46,502 bases of DNA from Bacteriovoracaceae bacterium (GCA_947447665.1 CANFJX010000015.1:1-46502), one strand, 5' to 3'. Positions 16,123 through 24,548 are shown, numbered from the stretch's first letter. Program-made: numbers and translations. The notes: generated by a model not told the origin, from the letters alone.

Positions 16123-16563
16123 ATGACTCAGCACCCAATCGAAAACCAGCCTCAGTCCCCTGAAAAAGCCCTTTTCGCGGGCCAGATCCAGGGGTTAGTC
16201 GCGACTTTTTTTCAAAACGAGCGACCCCCCAGGGGTCTAGCCGGTCGTTTGGATTGGTATTTTCACGGAGCCATTTCGACGCAACTTCAAAATGGAACCA
16301 TCTCAGGTGCGGCGGGCGAGTGTGTCTACTTACCTATTCAAAGAAATAATTCGATCTATCACATCCTGCTCCTCGGGTGCGGAGAAACGCAGATGCCCAG
16401 TCGGCGACATTCAGTGTCTCGATCTAGCCTTGAGATACTAAAGAAAAATTTACTCTCCCTCCAATGGAAGTCCGTAGGGATCTCACATTCTGACTTCGGG
16501 AAGCCTGTAGAAAAAGACCTAGAGACCTCGCTCGAAGGAGTACGCCTATGGATCACGACCTAG
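16123..16563 (+). CDS. Orphan M17-peptidase N-terminal-domain-like protein
   Basis: A 146-residue protein starting at the ATG at 16123; an in-frame extension to 16045 has no ribosome binding site either. The block RGLAGRLDWYFHGAIS, then GAAGECVYLP and HILLLGCGE, resembles the N-terminal alpha/beta domain of leucyl aminopeptidases (M17). The metal-binding peptidase domain does not follow in any frame, so this is a stand-alone domain, not a peptidase. It overlaps the next gene by 16 nt. Function unknown; the domain match is by pattern only. Confidence 0.6.
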   Translation: MTQHPIENQPQSPEKALFAGQIQGLVATFFQNERPPRGLAGRLDWYFHGAISTQLQNGTISGAAGECVYLPIQRNNSIYHILLLGCGETQMPSRRHSVSRSSLEILKKNLLSLQWKSVGISHSDFGKPVEKDLETSLEGVRLWITT

Positions 16564-16907
16564 ATTCGACCGCCCCCACCGCAGAAAACCTTTTAGCGAC
16601 TTCTCCCACCTTTGAGAGTCAGCTTCAAAACTCGGTTCAAAATCCATTTTACGCTCTCCAACTTCTCGCCGAACTCGGGGAGCTCACAAGAAAGAACCTA
16701 GAAACTCTACAACTCCAGCAACTGCTGCCACCCCAAACCAAGCCGAGTCAAACCAAGTCCTCGCATTTACCCACTCCGTCCCCTAAAACCCCTTCCCTCG
16801 GCGACCAGACCATTCTCGATGCACTCCAGGCCCTCAGAAAATCAGGCCGTTCCTTCTCGAAAATGCCTGCGCACTGCGCCACTATTCTCAAGGCTCCCCC
16901 CAGGTAA
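16548..16907 (+). CDS. Small hypothetical protein, Pro/Thr/Gln-rich
   Basis: A 119-residue unrecognised protein with a good AAGGAG 8 nt before its ATG, overlapping the end of the previous gene. The first 60 residues are helical with a Leu-rich stretch (FYALQLLAELGELTRKNL). Then comes a low-complexity linker of Pro, Thr, Ser, Lys and Gln, and a short C-terminal segment. Its place between two tightly spaced genes argues it is real. Confidence 0.6.
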   Translation: MDHDLDSTAPTAENLLATSPTFESQLQNSVQNPFYALQLLAELGELTRKNLETLQLQQLLPPQTKPSQTKSSHLPTPSPKTPSLGDQTILDALQALRKSGRSFSKMPAHCATILKAPPR

Positions 16908-16913
16908 AATTCG

Positions 16914-17441
16914 ATGACTGTGGTTGAATTCCTCATTCTCCTGCTCACCGCTCAAACCCACGTTCTTCAACGCTTAGCTGCTTTTTTTGGGGAGGATGAG
17001 CTCCTTGAGCTCCTCGAGCGAGCCAACGAGGCGCAGGAGACGCAAGCTGAGACGAACCCGAAGGCCACCTTCAGCCCTGAAAAAAGCTGGTTCATTGCCG
17101 CCCCACTGCATCTGACTAAAACCTCACCCTACGCCGAACTCGAGGGCACGGTTCGAGAACTCAATCTCCCCGCCGTTTTGGAGTTTCACCTCTGGGCTTA
17201 CCCATTTTATCGAACGATCATTGAAAGCCCTTTGGACTTGAAAATGACCTTCCATTCTCAACGTCCGGGTGGCGAGGCCCTGGTCCGCGAGGCCCTCAAT
17301 CAAGCAAAAATCTGGATCCATCACCTCCCCGTCCATCCTGCCCTTGCAGAACAAGTACGAACGCTGGGCATGACTCCGTGGCTAAGATTTCAGAACGACG
17401 TCATGAAGAGACTTGGCGCGCGACCACTCAGCTCGGTCTGA
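16914..17441 (+). CDS. Hypothetical protein, 175 residues
   Basis: Not recognised. It starts 6 nt after the previous gene with AGGTAAA upstream. The N-terminus (VVEFLILLLTAQTHVLQRLAAF) is hydrophobic and helical, followed by an acidic helix (DELLELLERANEA). The rest has a mixed globular composition with Trp and His residues (FIAAPLHL, WIHHLPVHPAL). It is the last of a three-gene unit led by the M17 N-domain-like protein. Confidence 0.6.
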   Translation: MTVVEFLILLLTAQTHVLQRLAAFFGEDELLELLERANEAQETQAETNPKATFSPEKSWFIAAPLHLTKTSPYAELEGTVRELNLPAVLEFHLWAYPFYRTIIESPLDLKMTFHSQRPGGEALVREALNQAKIWIHHLPVHPALAEQVRTLGMTPWLRFQNDVMKRLGARPLSSV

Positions 17442-17492
17442 GGAGAGCGAGCCGGGCCTTTGTGGAGGTGGCTTTTTGCACGGGTATTAGAT

Positions 17493-17521
17493 TTGAATTT
17501 CATGAAAAATAAAGGTATAGT
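17493..17521 (+). promoter_or_regulatory. Promoter implying a leaderless mRNA for the DUF4143-type ATPase
   Basis: TTGAAT (17493-17498) and TATAGT (17516-17521) are separated by 17 nt. The expected start, 7 nt after the -10, is the A of the ATG at 17528. The ATG lacks a ribosome binding site at normal distance. Confidence 0.55.
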
Positions 17522-17527
17522 CTGTGT

Positions 17528-18703
17528 ATGTATCCTAGGTTGCTTGACCTCAAATCGGCTGGTCGTGATTCCTTTTTTCTCTGGGGACTGCGTCAGGCAG
17601 GGAAAAGCAGCCTGCTCAAGGAGACCTTTCCAAATAGCTTTCGCATCGACCTTTTAAAAGCGAGTGAGCGCCTTCCTCTTCAGGCGCGTCCTGAATTGCT
17701 ACTCGAAACGTTAAGGGCAGAAAATTTTTTAGAGCCAAAACGAAAAAGCAATGGACCCGTCATCATTGATGAAGTTCAAAAGGTTCCCGCACTATTGGAT
17801 GAGGTGCATTCCATCATTGAAGAGTATGGGGTTCAGTTTGCTCTGTGCGGATCGAGTGCTCGCAAACTTAAACGCGGGCACGCAAACCTACTAGGGGGCC
17901 GCGCCCTGCGGTTTGAGCTTCATGGACTCTCTGCAGTGGAGATTGGTTCAGAGTGGTCTTTAGAACGAATGTTAAATCACGGCTATCTTCCCAGAATTTA
18001 CGATCATGGCAACCCAAAAGCTGCATGGCGGGCTTATGTCCAGGACTATATTAAGGAAGAAATTCTTGAGGAGGGACTTGTTCGTAGTCTACCGCCATTT
18101 AGTCGTTTTTTAGAACTAGCCAGTCTTTCCGATGCGGAGATCATTTCGTGGCAGTCCTTTGCTAGGGACGTAGGAGTCTCTGCCGAGGGCGTCAAAGGTT
18201 ATTTTGATATTCTCTGCGACACGAACGTGGGCAGCTTTTTACCTGCCTATCAGGTTCGCCCTAAGCGCCGAACACGACTTCATCCTAAATTTTATTTTTC
18301 AGATGTTGGCTTAGTGAATCAACTCGCGAGAAGGGGTATTTTGGAACCCGGCGGGGAGCTTTTTGGAAAAGCATTTGAGAACTGGGTATTTCACGAACTC
18401 AAGTGTTATCAAAATTATCGAAACCCCGACTTAGAATTATCTTACTGGGCTTTAACTACCGGAGTTGAAGTGGATTTCATCTGTTCGTCGGGAAGAAGGA
18501 GCTTTGCTATTGAGGCAAAAAGTAGTCCTAGAGTACAGACTGACCACTTGAAGGGACTGCGTGAGCTTTTTGAGGAATATCCCAACGTAAATCATCGGAT
18601 TGTGGTCAGTCTGGAATCTCGAAAGCGAAAAACGGAAGATGGGATTCAGATTGTACCTGCTCGGGAATTTGTCGATCAGCTTTGGTCGGGAGAATGGAGC
18701 TAG
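17528..18703 (+). CDS. AAA_14/DUF4143-type ATPase
   Basis: A 391-residue protein of the family with an N-terminal AAA domain and a C-terminal DUF4143 nuclease-like domain. The N-terminus YPRLLDL is typical. Walker A is GLRQAGKS (20-27), Walker B is IIDEVQ (Asp81, Glu82), and FALCGSSARKLKRG is the sensor block. Near the C-terminus, GVEVDFIC and FAIEAKSS form a PD-(D/E)xK-like pattern (Asp with Glu-x-Lys). Such proteins are common, patchily distributed and often horizontally acquired; their role is not settled, with toxin, defence and transposon links proposed. It is flanked by non-conserved genes and uses a leaderless-type promoter. Confidence 0.85.
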   Translation: MYPRLLDLKSAGRDSFFLWGLRQAGKSSLLKETFPNSFRIDLLKASERLPLQARPELLLETLRAENFLEPKRKSNGPVIIDEVQKVPALLDEVHSIIEEYGVQFALCGSSARKLKRGHANLLGGRALRFELHGLSAVEIGSEWSLERMLNHGYLPRIYDHGNPKAAWRAYVQDYIKEEILEEGLVRSLPPFSRFLELASLSDAEIISWQSFARDVGVSAEGVKGYFDILCDTNVGSFLPAYQVRPKRRTRLHPKFYFSDVGLVNQLARRGILEPGGELFGKAFENWVFHELKCYQNYRNPDLELSYWALTTGVEVDFICSSGRRSFAIEAKSSPRVQTDHLKGLRELFEEYPNVNHRIVVSLESRKRKTEDGIQIVPAREFVDQLWSGEWS

Positions 18704-18851
18704 AGAGGCCTTTCAGTTTGGGATGACACGAGGAGTTGCTCAGCGCATTTGCGACGAATTTTATTATAATAGGCCAAGTGCTCGTTGATTTTGATTACGA
18801 CGGAGGCTCCTCCGCCGCGAAGTGGATATGAACTTTGTCGTCAAAAGTTGC

Positions 18852-20057
18852 CTATTGTATCTCGTGAATTCCCATATCGACTAGGTCTGATTCAAAGAGG
18901 TAGCCCGAGGGTGAAATTGCCAGCCCGACAGGAAAATTGAAGGTCGCTCCTGATGGAGTAGACACTTCTCCTGATGGGGAAATCATGCGGATCGTATTGT
19001 TATTGGAGTCAGCAACAAAGACATTTCCTACTCCGTCTACCGCAATATCGCAGGGATTATTAAATTGGGCCGAAGCGCCTGGCCCATCTAAAAAACCTGC
19101 ACCACCATTGCCAGCAAGAGTCGAAACATTTCCTGAAGGATCAATCATGCGGATCGCATTATTGCACGAGTCTGCGACATACACATTACCAGAGTGGTCC
19201 ACTTTTACCGCGTTAATGCTGAGGGTATTACAATTAAATAGGGCATCTTTGCCTACACCGTCTCTAAATCCGCTCTGAGCAATCTGCCCTGCGAACGTAG
19301 CAACCATTCCTGAATTTAAGTCAATCTTTCTGACAGCGTTATTAGCATACTCAACCACGTAGAGTGAATTACTGATCGTGTCTACGGCCACTCCATCAGG
19401 GTAAAGAAACAGAGCTGATCCAGCAGAAGTCGGCGTATCACTTCCTCCGTATGAACCCGCCACCCCAGCTAGGGTGCTCACGTTGCCGTCAGTGAAAGAA
19501 ATTTCACGAATGACATGATTGTACATGTCTGCGACGAAAACATTCTCGTTCGCATCGACTGCTACAGAAACAGGAAAATAAAAATAAGCTGAAGACCTCG
19601 GACCGTCGAGATACCCCTGTTGGGAAGCCGTGCCAGCGTAGATAGAAACATTTCCACTCGGATCCACTGCCCAAATGACATTACCAAGGGCGTCTGCGAC
19701 GTAGAGATTGCCGGAGATCGGCCCAAAGGCCATTTGAAATGGTAATTGAAACCCTCCAGCAAAAGTTGTTACGTTCCAATTCAGAGAGGCGGATAGGTCT
19801 CGAGAGGCGGTTGGGCCTGGGAGCGAGCTGCTAGGAGATCCAGTGCCGCTCTGGCCACTCGTAGAATTCGAGGATGTGTCACCTGAGGCGGCGCCACTTG
19901 AGCCGTTATTGTTATTCACGTTGACATTGACGTTAGCGGTGGTATCACAGCCGGCGCCAGTGAGAGCAAGTAAATAAATCATCATGGCCGGGTTTAAGAT
20001 CTCCAGGTTTAAGATATGATGACGCCTGATGGGATCTGTTTTAAAATTCGTGTTCAT
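18852..20057 (-). CDS. NHL-repeat beta-propeller lipoprotein
   Basis: A 401-residue exported protein. The ATG at 20057 has AGAGA 6 nt upstream. A basic N-region (RRHH) and hydrophobic core lead to LTGAGC, a probable lipidation site though Gly at -3 is unusual. A Ser/Gly/Asn-rich linker (about residues 42-88) follows. Then about six NHL repeats run to the end, each with a VAVD, VFVAD and N-x-IR-x-I pattern and a STLAG turn, enough for one six-bladed propeller. Proteins of this build bind proteins, glycans or metals at the cell surface. A larger paralogue lies at 22157-24334. The 98-bp repeat begins 136 nt upstream of its start. Confidence 0.82.
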   Translation of the reverse strand: MNTNFKTDPIRRHHILNLEILNPAMMIYLLALTGAGCDTTANVNVNVNNNNGSSGAASGDTSSNSTSGQSGTGSPSSSLPGPTASRDLSASLNWNVTTFAGGFQLPFQMAFGPISGNLYVADALGNVIWAVDPSGNVSIYAGTASQQGYLDGPRSSAYFYFPVSVAVDANENVFVADMYNHVIREISFTDGNVSTLAGVAGSYGGSDTPTSAGSALFLYPDGVAVDTISNSLYVVEYANNAVRKIDLNSGMVATFAGQIAQSGFRDGVGKDALFNCNTLSINAVKVDHSGNVYVADSCNNAIRMIDPSGNVSTLAGNGGAGFLDGPGASAQFNNPCDIAVDGVGNVFVADSNNNTIRMISPSGEVSTPSGATFNFPVGLAISPSGYLFESDLVDMGIHEIQ

Positions 20058-20192
20058 AAATTTCTCTGTTTATCTATTTAAAGTCCCTTTGATTCATATT
20101 CCATCTGAACTTTATATAAACTAACCAATCATAAAAATTAGTATCCCTGAATTAATGCCTCCTGCCTAGATGTGTCATAATTGCCTGAACGC

Positions 20193-20290
20193 AATTCACG
20201 CTAACTCAGCTAAAACACCAACCCAAGCGCGTACTAAGGCACTAAGGGAGGTCCTCAATGACCCAGAGTGAGACCAATCCAGGAGTGATA
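20193..20290 (+). repeat. 98-bp direct repeat, copy 1
   Basis: Identical over 98 nt to 24451-24548, with unrelated flanks on both sides. It carries the end of one reading frame (KTPTQARTKALREVLNDPE, stop at 20269-20271). It also carries a GGGAGG site and the start of an overlapping frame at 20258 (MTQSETNPGVI), which continues for about 20 more codons here. It looks like the junction of two overlapping genes copied into two places. Confidence 0.85.
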
Positions 20291-20498
20291 GATTTTAAAG
20301 GCCTGCTTTTCAAATTGCTGATTAGCTATGACTACAATACAGGTCATCTCTGCTGACCGTGCGCGGGGACAGCACACTGCTACATCGTGGTCCGCTCCGG
20401 TCCGGCAAATCTAGCGTAATACTCAACTAAAACCACTGAGAAAAGAACTAAGTACTAAATCCCTGAAATCGGGCCGTTGCACTCGTTCATCGCGACTT
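20291..20498. other. Gene-free stretch with a REP-like variant
   Basis: No convincing gene. GGGGACAGCACAC at 20365-20377 resembles the 13-bp REP core GGGGACGGAGCAC, and a direct repeat GGTCCG occurs at about 20389-20404. It lies between the 98-bp repeat and the stop of the LysM-like gene. I see no terminator. Confidence 0.35.
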
Positions 20499-21860
20499 TT
20501 ATTTTTTCTTATCAAAAAGTAAATTGAACTTGGCTGAAAAACCATAGAGGGTTTCGGTCTGATCGGTCAGACTGGTTCCTTGATATCGCTTAAAAACTCC
20601 TAAACTGAGATCAAACGCATCTTCTCCTCGCACGTACCTTTTGATCATTACCAGGCCACCCACGAGTTCGCCATGATTGACAGTATAGTTATCTGTACTG
20701 GCTGATAACTTTTCCTCAAACACTCCAGTCAAGTCAACTTCGAAAGCTTTTAGCTTCGCTAACGCGTACGACAAATTAGCCCCAAGCGAAGGAATCAAGA
20801 CAGATTCCTGAGTGAACTGAGTATTTGTCACACTCCTCACAAAGAGATCATTTTCAAGCGCGAATGTGAAACCCAAATTAAGTCGAGGAAGTAATTGAAC
20901 GATCGTACCGGCTTCAATAGTAACCAGTAAGTTTGACCTATTATCTAGCGTTTTTGTAGTGGAAGTCAGCGGCTTAAATGAGATTTCGGCTAGCTTAATT
21001 CCCAAGAAGGTATCGAAATGATCTTGATAGTGCGCTACGAAACGAGCGCCCAACCCCAGATACGAGCTTGAGGCCAACGTGACCTGCTCTCCACCAGAAA
21101 GGGCCTGAGAGACCAGACTATTGCTGGCATAGAACGGGGTCAGATCGAGGGAGACCCAGCTTTTATCGTCATATTCAGCTTCAACGACAATCGGGAATCG
21201 TGTCTCTGGTGGTGGTGGCTGCGGTGGTGCTGACTCTACTTCTGCTACTAATGGCGGTGGCGGCGGTGGTGCTGACTCTACTTCTGCTGGTGCCGATTGG
21301 GCTTCATTGTTTTTCGGACCGCTTTCTGCGCTAGCAAAACTTCGTTGGGTTGCCGCGGGTGGAATTCCTTGAGCTGCTTGAGCTTCCTCTGGGTTTTTTA
21401 CGATCTCCTTAGCGATCCCTGTTGGTAACTGCAAGGGCAATTCGACCTTCCCTCCAACCGGTAAATGATCAGGGTCAGCAATTCGATTCAACGTCATAAT
21501 TTTGGCGAGATTCCCGTTTTCGCCCCAAATTCTTCCATCCGTATATTTATAGATAACTTTAGAGAGTGTGTCGTTCTCGCGTGTGACGTAAGTAAAAGTC
21601 TGGCCTTGACGCGGAGTATCTGATGGCAGTTCAATAACTTCGCCAACGGGTACGCTGTTCGGATCGGTAATTCGATTTAACTTGGCGATTCTAATGAGAT
21701 TCCCACCTTTACCCCAGACCCTACCGTCAATATACTTTTTAATGACTACTGAGAGTGTGTCATGGTCTCGCATGACGTATAAAAATGCCCAACCTTCACG
21801 CGGGGCACTTAAGAACAAGGCAAAGCTGAGGGAAAAATAAGAATAGAGTCTTACGGACAT
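20499..21860 (-). CDS. LysM-like double repeat joined to an outer-membrane beta-barrel
   Basis: A 453-residue protein starting at the ATG at 21860 (AGGTGAG upstream); an upstream TTG is less likely. A signal peptide (LYSYFSLSFALFLSA) is followed by two LysM-like repeats at about 26-79 and 88-142. They share F-x-YV-x-R-x-xDTLS, a KY-x-DGR-x-WG insert, N-LIRIAKLNRI or its variant, and PVG-x-x-x-ELP. A Pro-rich linker with PPPPPP runs to about residue 220. The last 230 residues alternate as in transmembrane strands (GLGARFVAHY, FSAKFNLLF at the end). This suggests an outer-membrane barrel whose periplasmic part holds peptidoglycan. The WG insert is longer than in classical LysM. Confidence 0.68.
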   Translation of the reverse strand: MSVRLYSYFSLSFALFLSAPREGWAFLYVMRDHDTLSVVIKKYIDGRVWGKGGNLIRIAKLNRITDPNSVPVGEVIELPSDTPRQGQTFTYVTRENDTLSKVIYKYTDGRIWGENGNLAKIMTLNRIADPDHLPVGGKVELPLQLPTGIAKEIVKNPEEAQAAQGIPPAATQRSFASAESGPKNNEAQSAPAEVESAPPPPPPLVAEVESAPPQPPPPETRFPIVVEAEYDDKSWVSLDLTPFYASNSLVSQALSGGEQVTLASSSYLGLGARFVAHYQDHFDTFLGIKLAEISFKPLTSTTKTLDNRSNLLVTIEAGTIVQLLPRLNLGFTFALENDLFVRSVTNTQFTQESVLIPSLGANLSYALAKLKAFEVDLTGVFEEKLSASTDNYTVNHGELVGGLVMIKRYVRGEDAFDLSLGVFKRYQGTSLTDQTETLYGFSAKFNLLFDKKK

Positions 21861-22109
21861 ACCCTCACCTGTCGGAAAAAAGGAGGTCAATCTTGACGCG
21901 ACTTATTGAAGTATTATGATTCGAATCGAAGAAAGGTGCGATTGGGCATGAACAGCAAGCCGTACGGCATAGACGTGCTGCTGCTGATGCTTCCCTTTCT
22001 CCAGTTTTTGGCAGTGCTATTTGGCAGTGCTATGGGAAGGAAACTTGGGTTTGAAGTAAACGAGTCAGTTTCTACGCTCTTGCTAAGCTCTTCGATACTT
22101 ACCAAAGAG

Positions 22110-22122
22110 GTGCTCCGTCCCC
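22110..22122 (-). repeat. REP-like core
   Basis: GTGCTCCGTCCCC, identical to 247-259 and to the inverted core at 45995-46007. It lies in the 296-nt gap between the LysM-like and larger NHL genes. That gap also holds a 13-bp tandem duplication TTTGGCAGTGCTA (22007-22032). No convincing gene is seen in the gap. Confidence 0.5.
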
Positions 22123-22156
22123 GCTTTCATCCCTGACTTCCACCGCCATTTGCCCA

Positions 22157-24334
22157 TCACTCGATCTTCCTGATCAAATTATTGTTGGTATCCGCGACAT
22201 AAAGTTTACCTGATTGATCGACGGCCAACCCGCTAGGATAATTAAAATTAGCAGCTGTCCCCGTCCCGTCGGAAAACCCAACCCCTCCAACCTGCCCAGC
22301 AAGTGTCGTGACGACGCCGCTTGGGGTGATCTTTCTGATCGCATTTTGGATCCCCTCTTCACCATTATAGTCCGTAACATAAACGTTCCCTGCTTGATCG
22401 ACAGCCACTGCGTTAAGAGTATTAAATCTAGCATCAGTCCCTGTGCCATCAGTAGCCCCAGAGCTCCCAGCAATCCCCGCAAGCGTTGTTACGACTCCGC
22501 TTGCGGTAATCTTTCTAATGGCGTTATTGCCCTGATCCGCCACATAAACGTTCCCTGCTTGATCGACGGCCACTCCGCTAGGACTATTAAAAAGTGGCAG
22601 TTGACCCTCGCTTGTGTCTGTAGACCCTGCAGATCCTGCGTTATCCGCCCCGCCCCCCGCCAGAGTCGTTACAACTCCGCTTGAGGTAATCTTTCTAATG
22701 GCGTTATTGCCGAAATCCGCGACATAAACGTTCCCTGCTTGATCGACGGCCACTCCGGTAGGCTTACTAAACTTTGCTCCAGACCCTGTGCCATCAGCAA
22801 AGCCGATCATAACCGGTCCACCCCCCGCCAGAGTCGTCACGATTCCACTTGAAGTAATCTTTCTGATCGCCTGATTGCCAGAATCCGCGACATAAACATT
22901 TCCTGCGTGATCGACGGCCACTCCAATGATACCATCAAAGCGTGCTCCAGACCCTGTGCCATCAGCAAAGCCGCCCATATCCGGCCCCCCCCCCGCAAGA
23001 GTCGTGACGATTCCGTCTGAGGTGATTTTTCTGATCGCGTTATTGTTGGTATCCGCGACATAAACGTTCCCTGCTTGATCAACAGCCACTCCCTGAGGAG
23101 TGTTGAAAAGGGCTGAAATCCCCTCGCTTGTGTCCGTAAACCCACTGTTTCCAGCACTATTACCCGCAAGAGTCGTTACGTCCACTACACTGGAGGTGAT
23201 TACACTGAATGAAATATTACTAATTAAATTAGTGGACCCATCCGCGACATAAATGTTAACTTGTCCTGGATGATCGCTCCCTGCTTGCACAACGGCCAAT
23301 CCTCTAGGATTAGCACTAACACCTAAAGTAGAGACTTCTCCCGCTGAAGTGATTTTTCTGATCGCACCCCAATCCGCAACATAAACACTCCCTGATGGAT
23401 CAACAGCCACCCCTCCAGGATACTTAAACTGAGCAGCAGTCCCTGAGCCATCAGCAGACCCATAACTCCCCCCCGCAAGAGTCGTTACGACTCCGCTTGC
23501 GGTAATCTTTCTGATAGCGCGATTGTACCCGTCGGAGACATAAACATGACCTGATGATGGATCGAAGGCCACATCGGTAGGGAAATAAAACCGAGCAAAA
23601 GTCCCTGTGCCATCAGCAAACCCACCACTCTGCGGCCCCCCCCCAGCGAGAGTCGTGACAACGCCGCCTGAGGTAATTTTTCTGATCGCGTGATTATCCA
23701 AATCGGCAACATAAACGGTCCCTGATGATGGATCGACGGACACTCCGCTAGGATTCTGAAAGAGAGCAGCAGCCCCTGTGCCGTTTTGATACCCAGCGTT
23801 GCCAGCACTCCCCGCAAGAGTCGAGACTTCTCCCGATGGAGTAATCATTCTGATCGCGTGATTGCAACGATCCGCGACATAAACTCTCCCTGATGATGGA
23901 TCGACGTTTACACCAATAGGCTCGCAAAACTTAGCACCCGTCCCTGTGCCGTCTTGATACCCATAGTTTCCAGCACTCCCCGCAAGAGTCGTAACGACGC
24001 CGCTTGCGGTGATCTTTCTAATTACGTGATTAGAAAAATCCGCGACATAAACGTTACCTGATGGATCAACGGCCACTCCGGAAGGCATATTAAACCTAGC
24101 AGAAGCCCCTGTGCCGTCTCTGTATCCAGCGCTTGGTGGAACCCCAGCAAAGGTGGACACTCTGACAGCGTTAGAATAAACCGGATTCGACGGAGAGCCT
24201 GAGCTTGCAGTTGAATCCTGTGAAGTACCTGAGCTTGTAGTGATATTGACGGTAGCACTTCCCATGCACCCAGAAAGGAGGATCGCTGCAAAAAAAGTCG
24301 TGAGCTGAATTTTTAAGTTTTTAGATCGATTCAT
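22157..24334 (-). CDS. Large NHL-repeat lipoprotein with tandem modules
   Basis: A 725-residue lipoprotein: AGGAG lies 6 nt upstream of the ATG, and LLSGC is a classical lipobox after a hydrophobic N-terminus. A Ser/Thr linker (about 28-58) precedes about 12 NHL modules of 50-60 residues. Each reads like GVAVD-x-x-GNVYVAD-x-x-NN-AIRKIT-x-x-GVVTTLAG with a variable FADGTG-x-x-A-x-F segment; one module near residues 335-390 is degenerate. Twelve modules would form two propellers or one large one. DNA of neighbouring modules is very similar, so the gene can gain or lose modules by recombination. Ligand unknown; a surface adhesive or enzyme-like propeller is plausible. It is a paralogue of the gene at 18852-20057. 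Confidence 0.88.
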   Translation of the reverse strand: MNRSKNLKIQLTTFFAAILLSGCMGSATVNITTSSGTSQDSTASSGSPSNPVYSNAVRVSTFAGVPPSAGYRDGTGASARFNMPSGVAVDPSGNVYVADFSNHVIRKITASGVVTTLAGSAGNYGYQDGTGTGAKFCEPIGVNVDPSSGRVYVADRCNHAIRMITPSGEVSTLAGSAGNAGYQNGTGAAALFQNPSGVSVDPSSGTVYVADLDNHAIRKITSGGVVTTLAGGGPQSGGFADGTGTFARFYFPTDVAFDPSSGHVYVSDGYNRAIRKITASGVVTTLAGGSYGSADGSGTAAQFKYPGGVAVDPSGSVYVADWGAIRKITSAGEVSTLGVSANPRGLAVVQAGSDHPGQVNIYVADGSTNLISNISFSVITSSVVDVTTLAGNSAGNSGFTDTSEGISALFNTPQGVAVDQAGNVYVADTNNNAIRKITSDGIVTTLAGGGPDMGGFADGTGSGARFDGIIGVAVDHAGNVYVADSGNQAIRKITSSGIVTTLAGGGPVMIGFADGTGSGAKFSKPTGVAVDQAGNVYVADFGNNAIRKITSSGVVTTLAGGGADNAGSAGSTDTSEGQLPLFNSPSGVAVDQAGNVYVADQGNNAIRKITASGVVTTLAGIAGSSGATDGTGTDARFNTLNAVAVDQAGNVYVTDYNGEEGIQNAIRKITPSGVVTTLAGQVGGVGFSDGTGTAANFNYPSGLAVDQSGKLYVADTNNNLIRKIE

Positions 24335-24421
24335 ATTTTGCTCCTAGGGTGGATCTTAAACATGTTTACCCACCGATTTTTATTCAGCCGATGCCACTAG
24401 GATAAATTATTTGAATATAAT

Positions 24422-24445
24422 AAAAAACCGTGCCCGTTCGGACAC
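24422..24445 (-). terminator. Rho-independent terminator of the polA-tyrS transcript
   Basis: On the minus strand GTGTCC-GAAC-GGGCAC forms a 6-bp stem (one G-U pair), followed by GG and six T. It lies downstream of tyrS and ends the minus-strand operon before the NHL gene. It sits 5 nt from the 98-bp repeat. Confidence 0.6.
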
Positions 24446-24450
24446 ATGGA

Positions 24451-24548
24451 AATTCACGCTAACTCAGCTAAAACACCAACCCAAGCGCGTACTAAGGCAC
24501 TAAGGGAGGTCCTCAATGACCCAGAGTGAGACCAATCCAGGAGTGATA
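24451..24548 (+). repeat. 98-bp direct repeat, copy 2
   Basis: Identical to 20193-20290. Here the first frame could begin at an ATG at 24446 (MEIHANSAKT...), and the second frame starting at 24516 runs on for 15 codons different from copy 1. It begins 117 nt upstream of the NHL gene at 22157-24334, much as copy 1 lies 136 nt upstream of the other NHL gene. Confidence 0.85.

Noticed and set aside
21906..22136. Open frame of 76 codons with a hydrophobic middle
   Set aside because: It could be a tiny membrane protein, but there is no ribosome binding site, it contains a tandem 13-bp duplication and a REP-like core, and the opposite strand is equally open.
22214..22684. Long open frame on the plus strand of the NHL gene
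   Set aside because: Antisense shadow of the repeated modules; repetitive coding DNA keeps the opposite frame open.
22157..24334. Regular DNA repeats that could suggest a CRISPR-like array
   Set aside because: The period is about 150-180 bp, units are coding NHL modules without unique spacers, and no cas genes are present.
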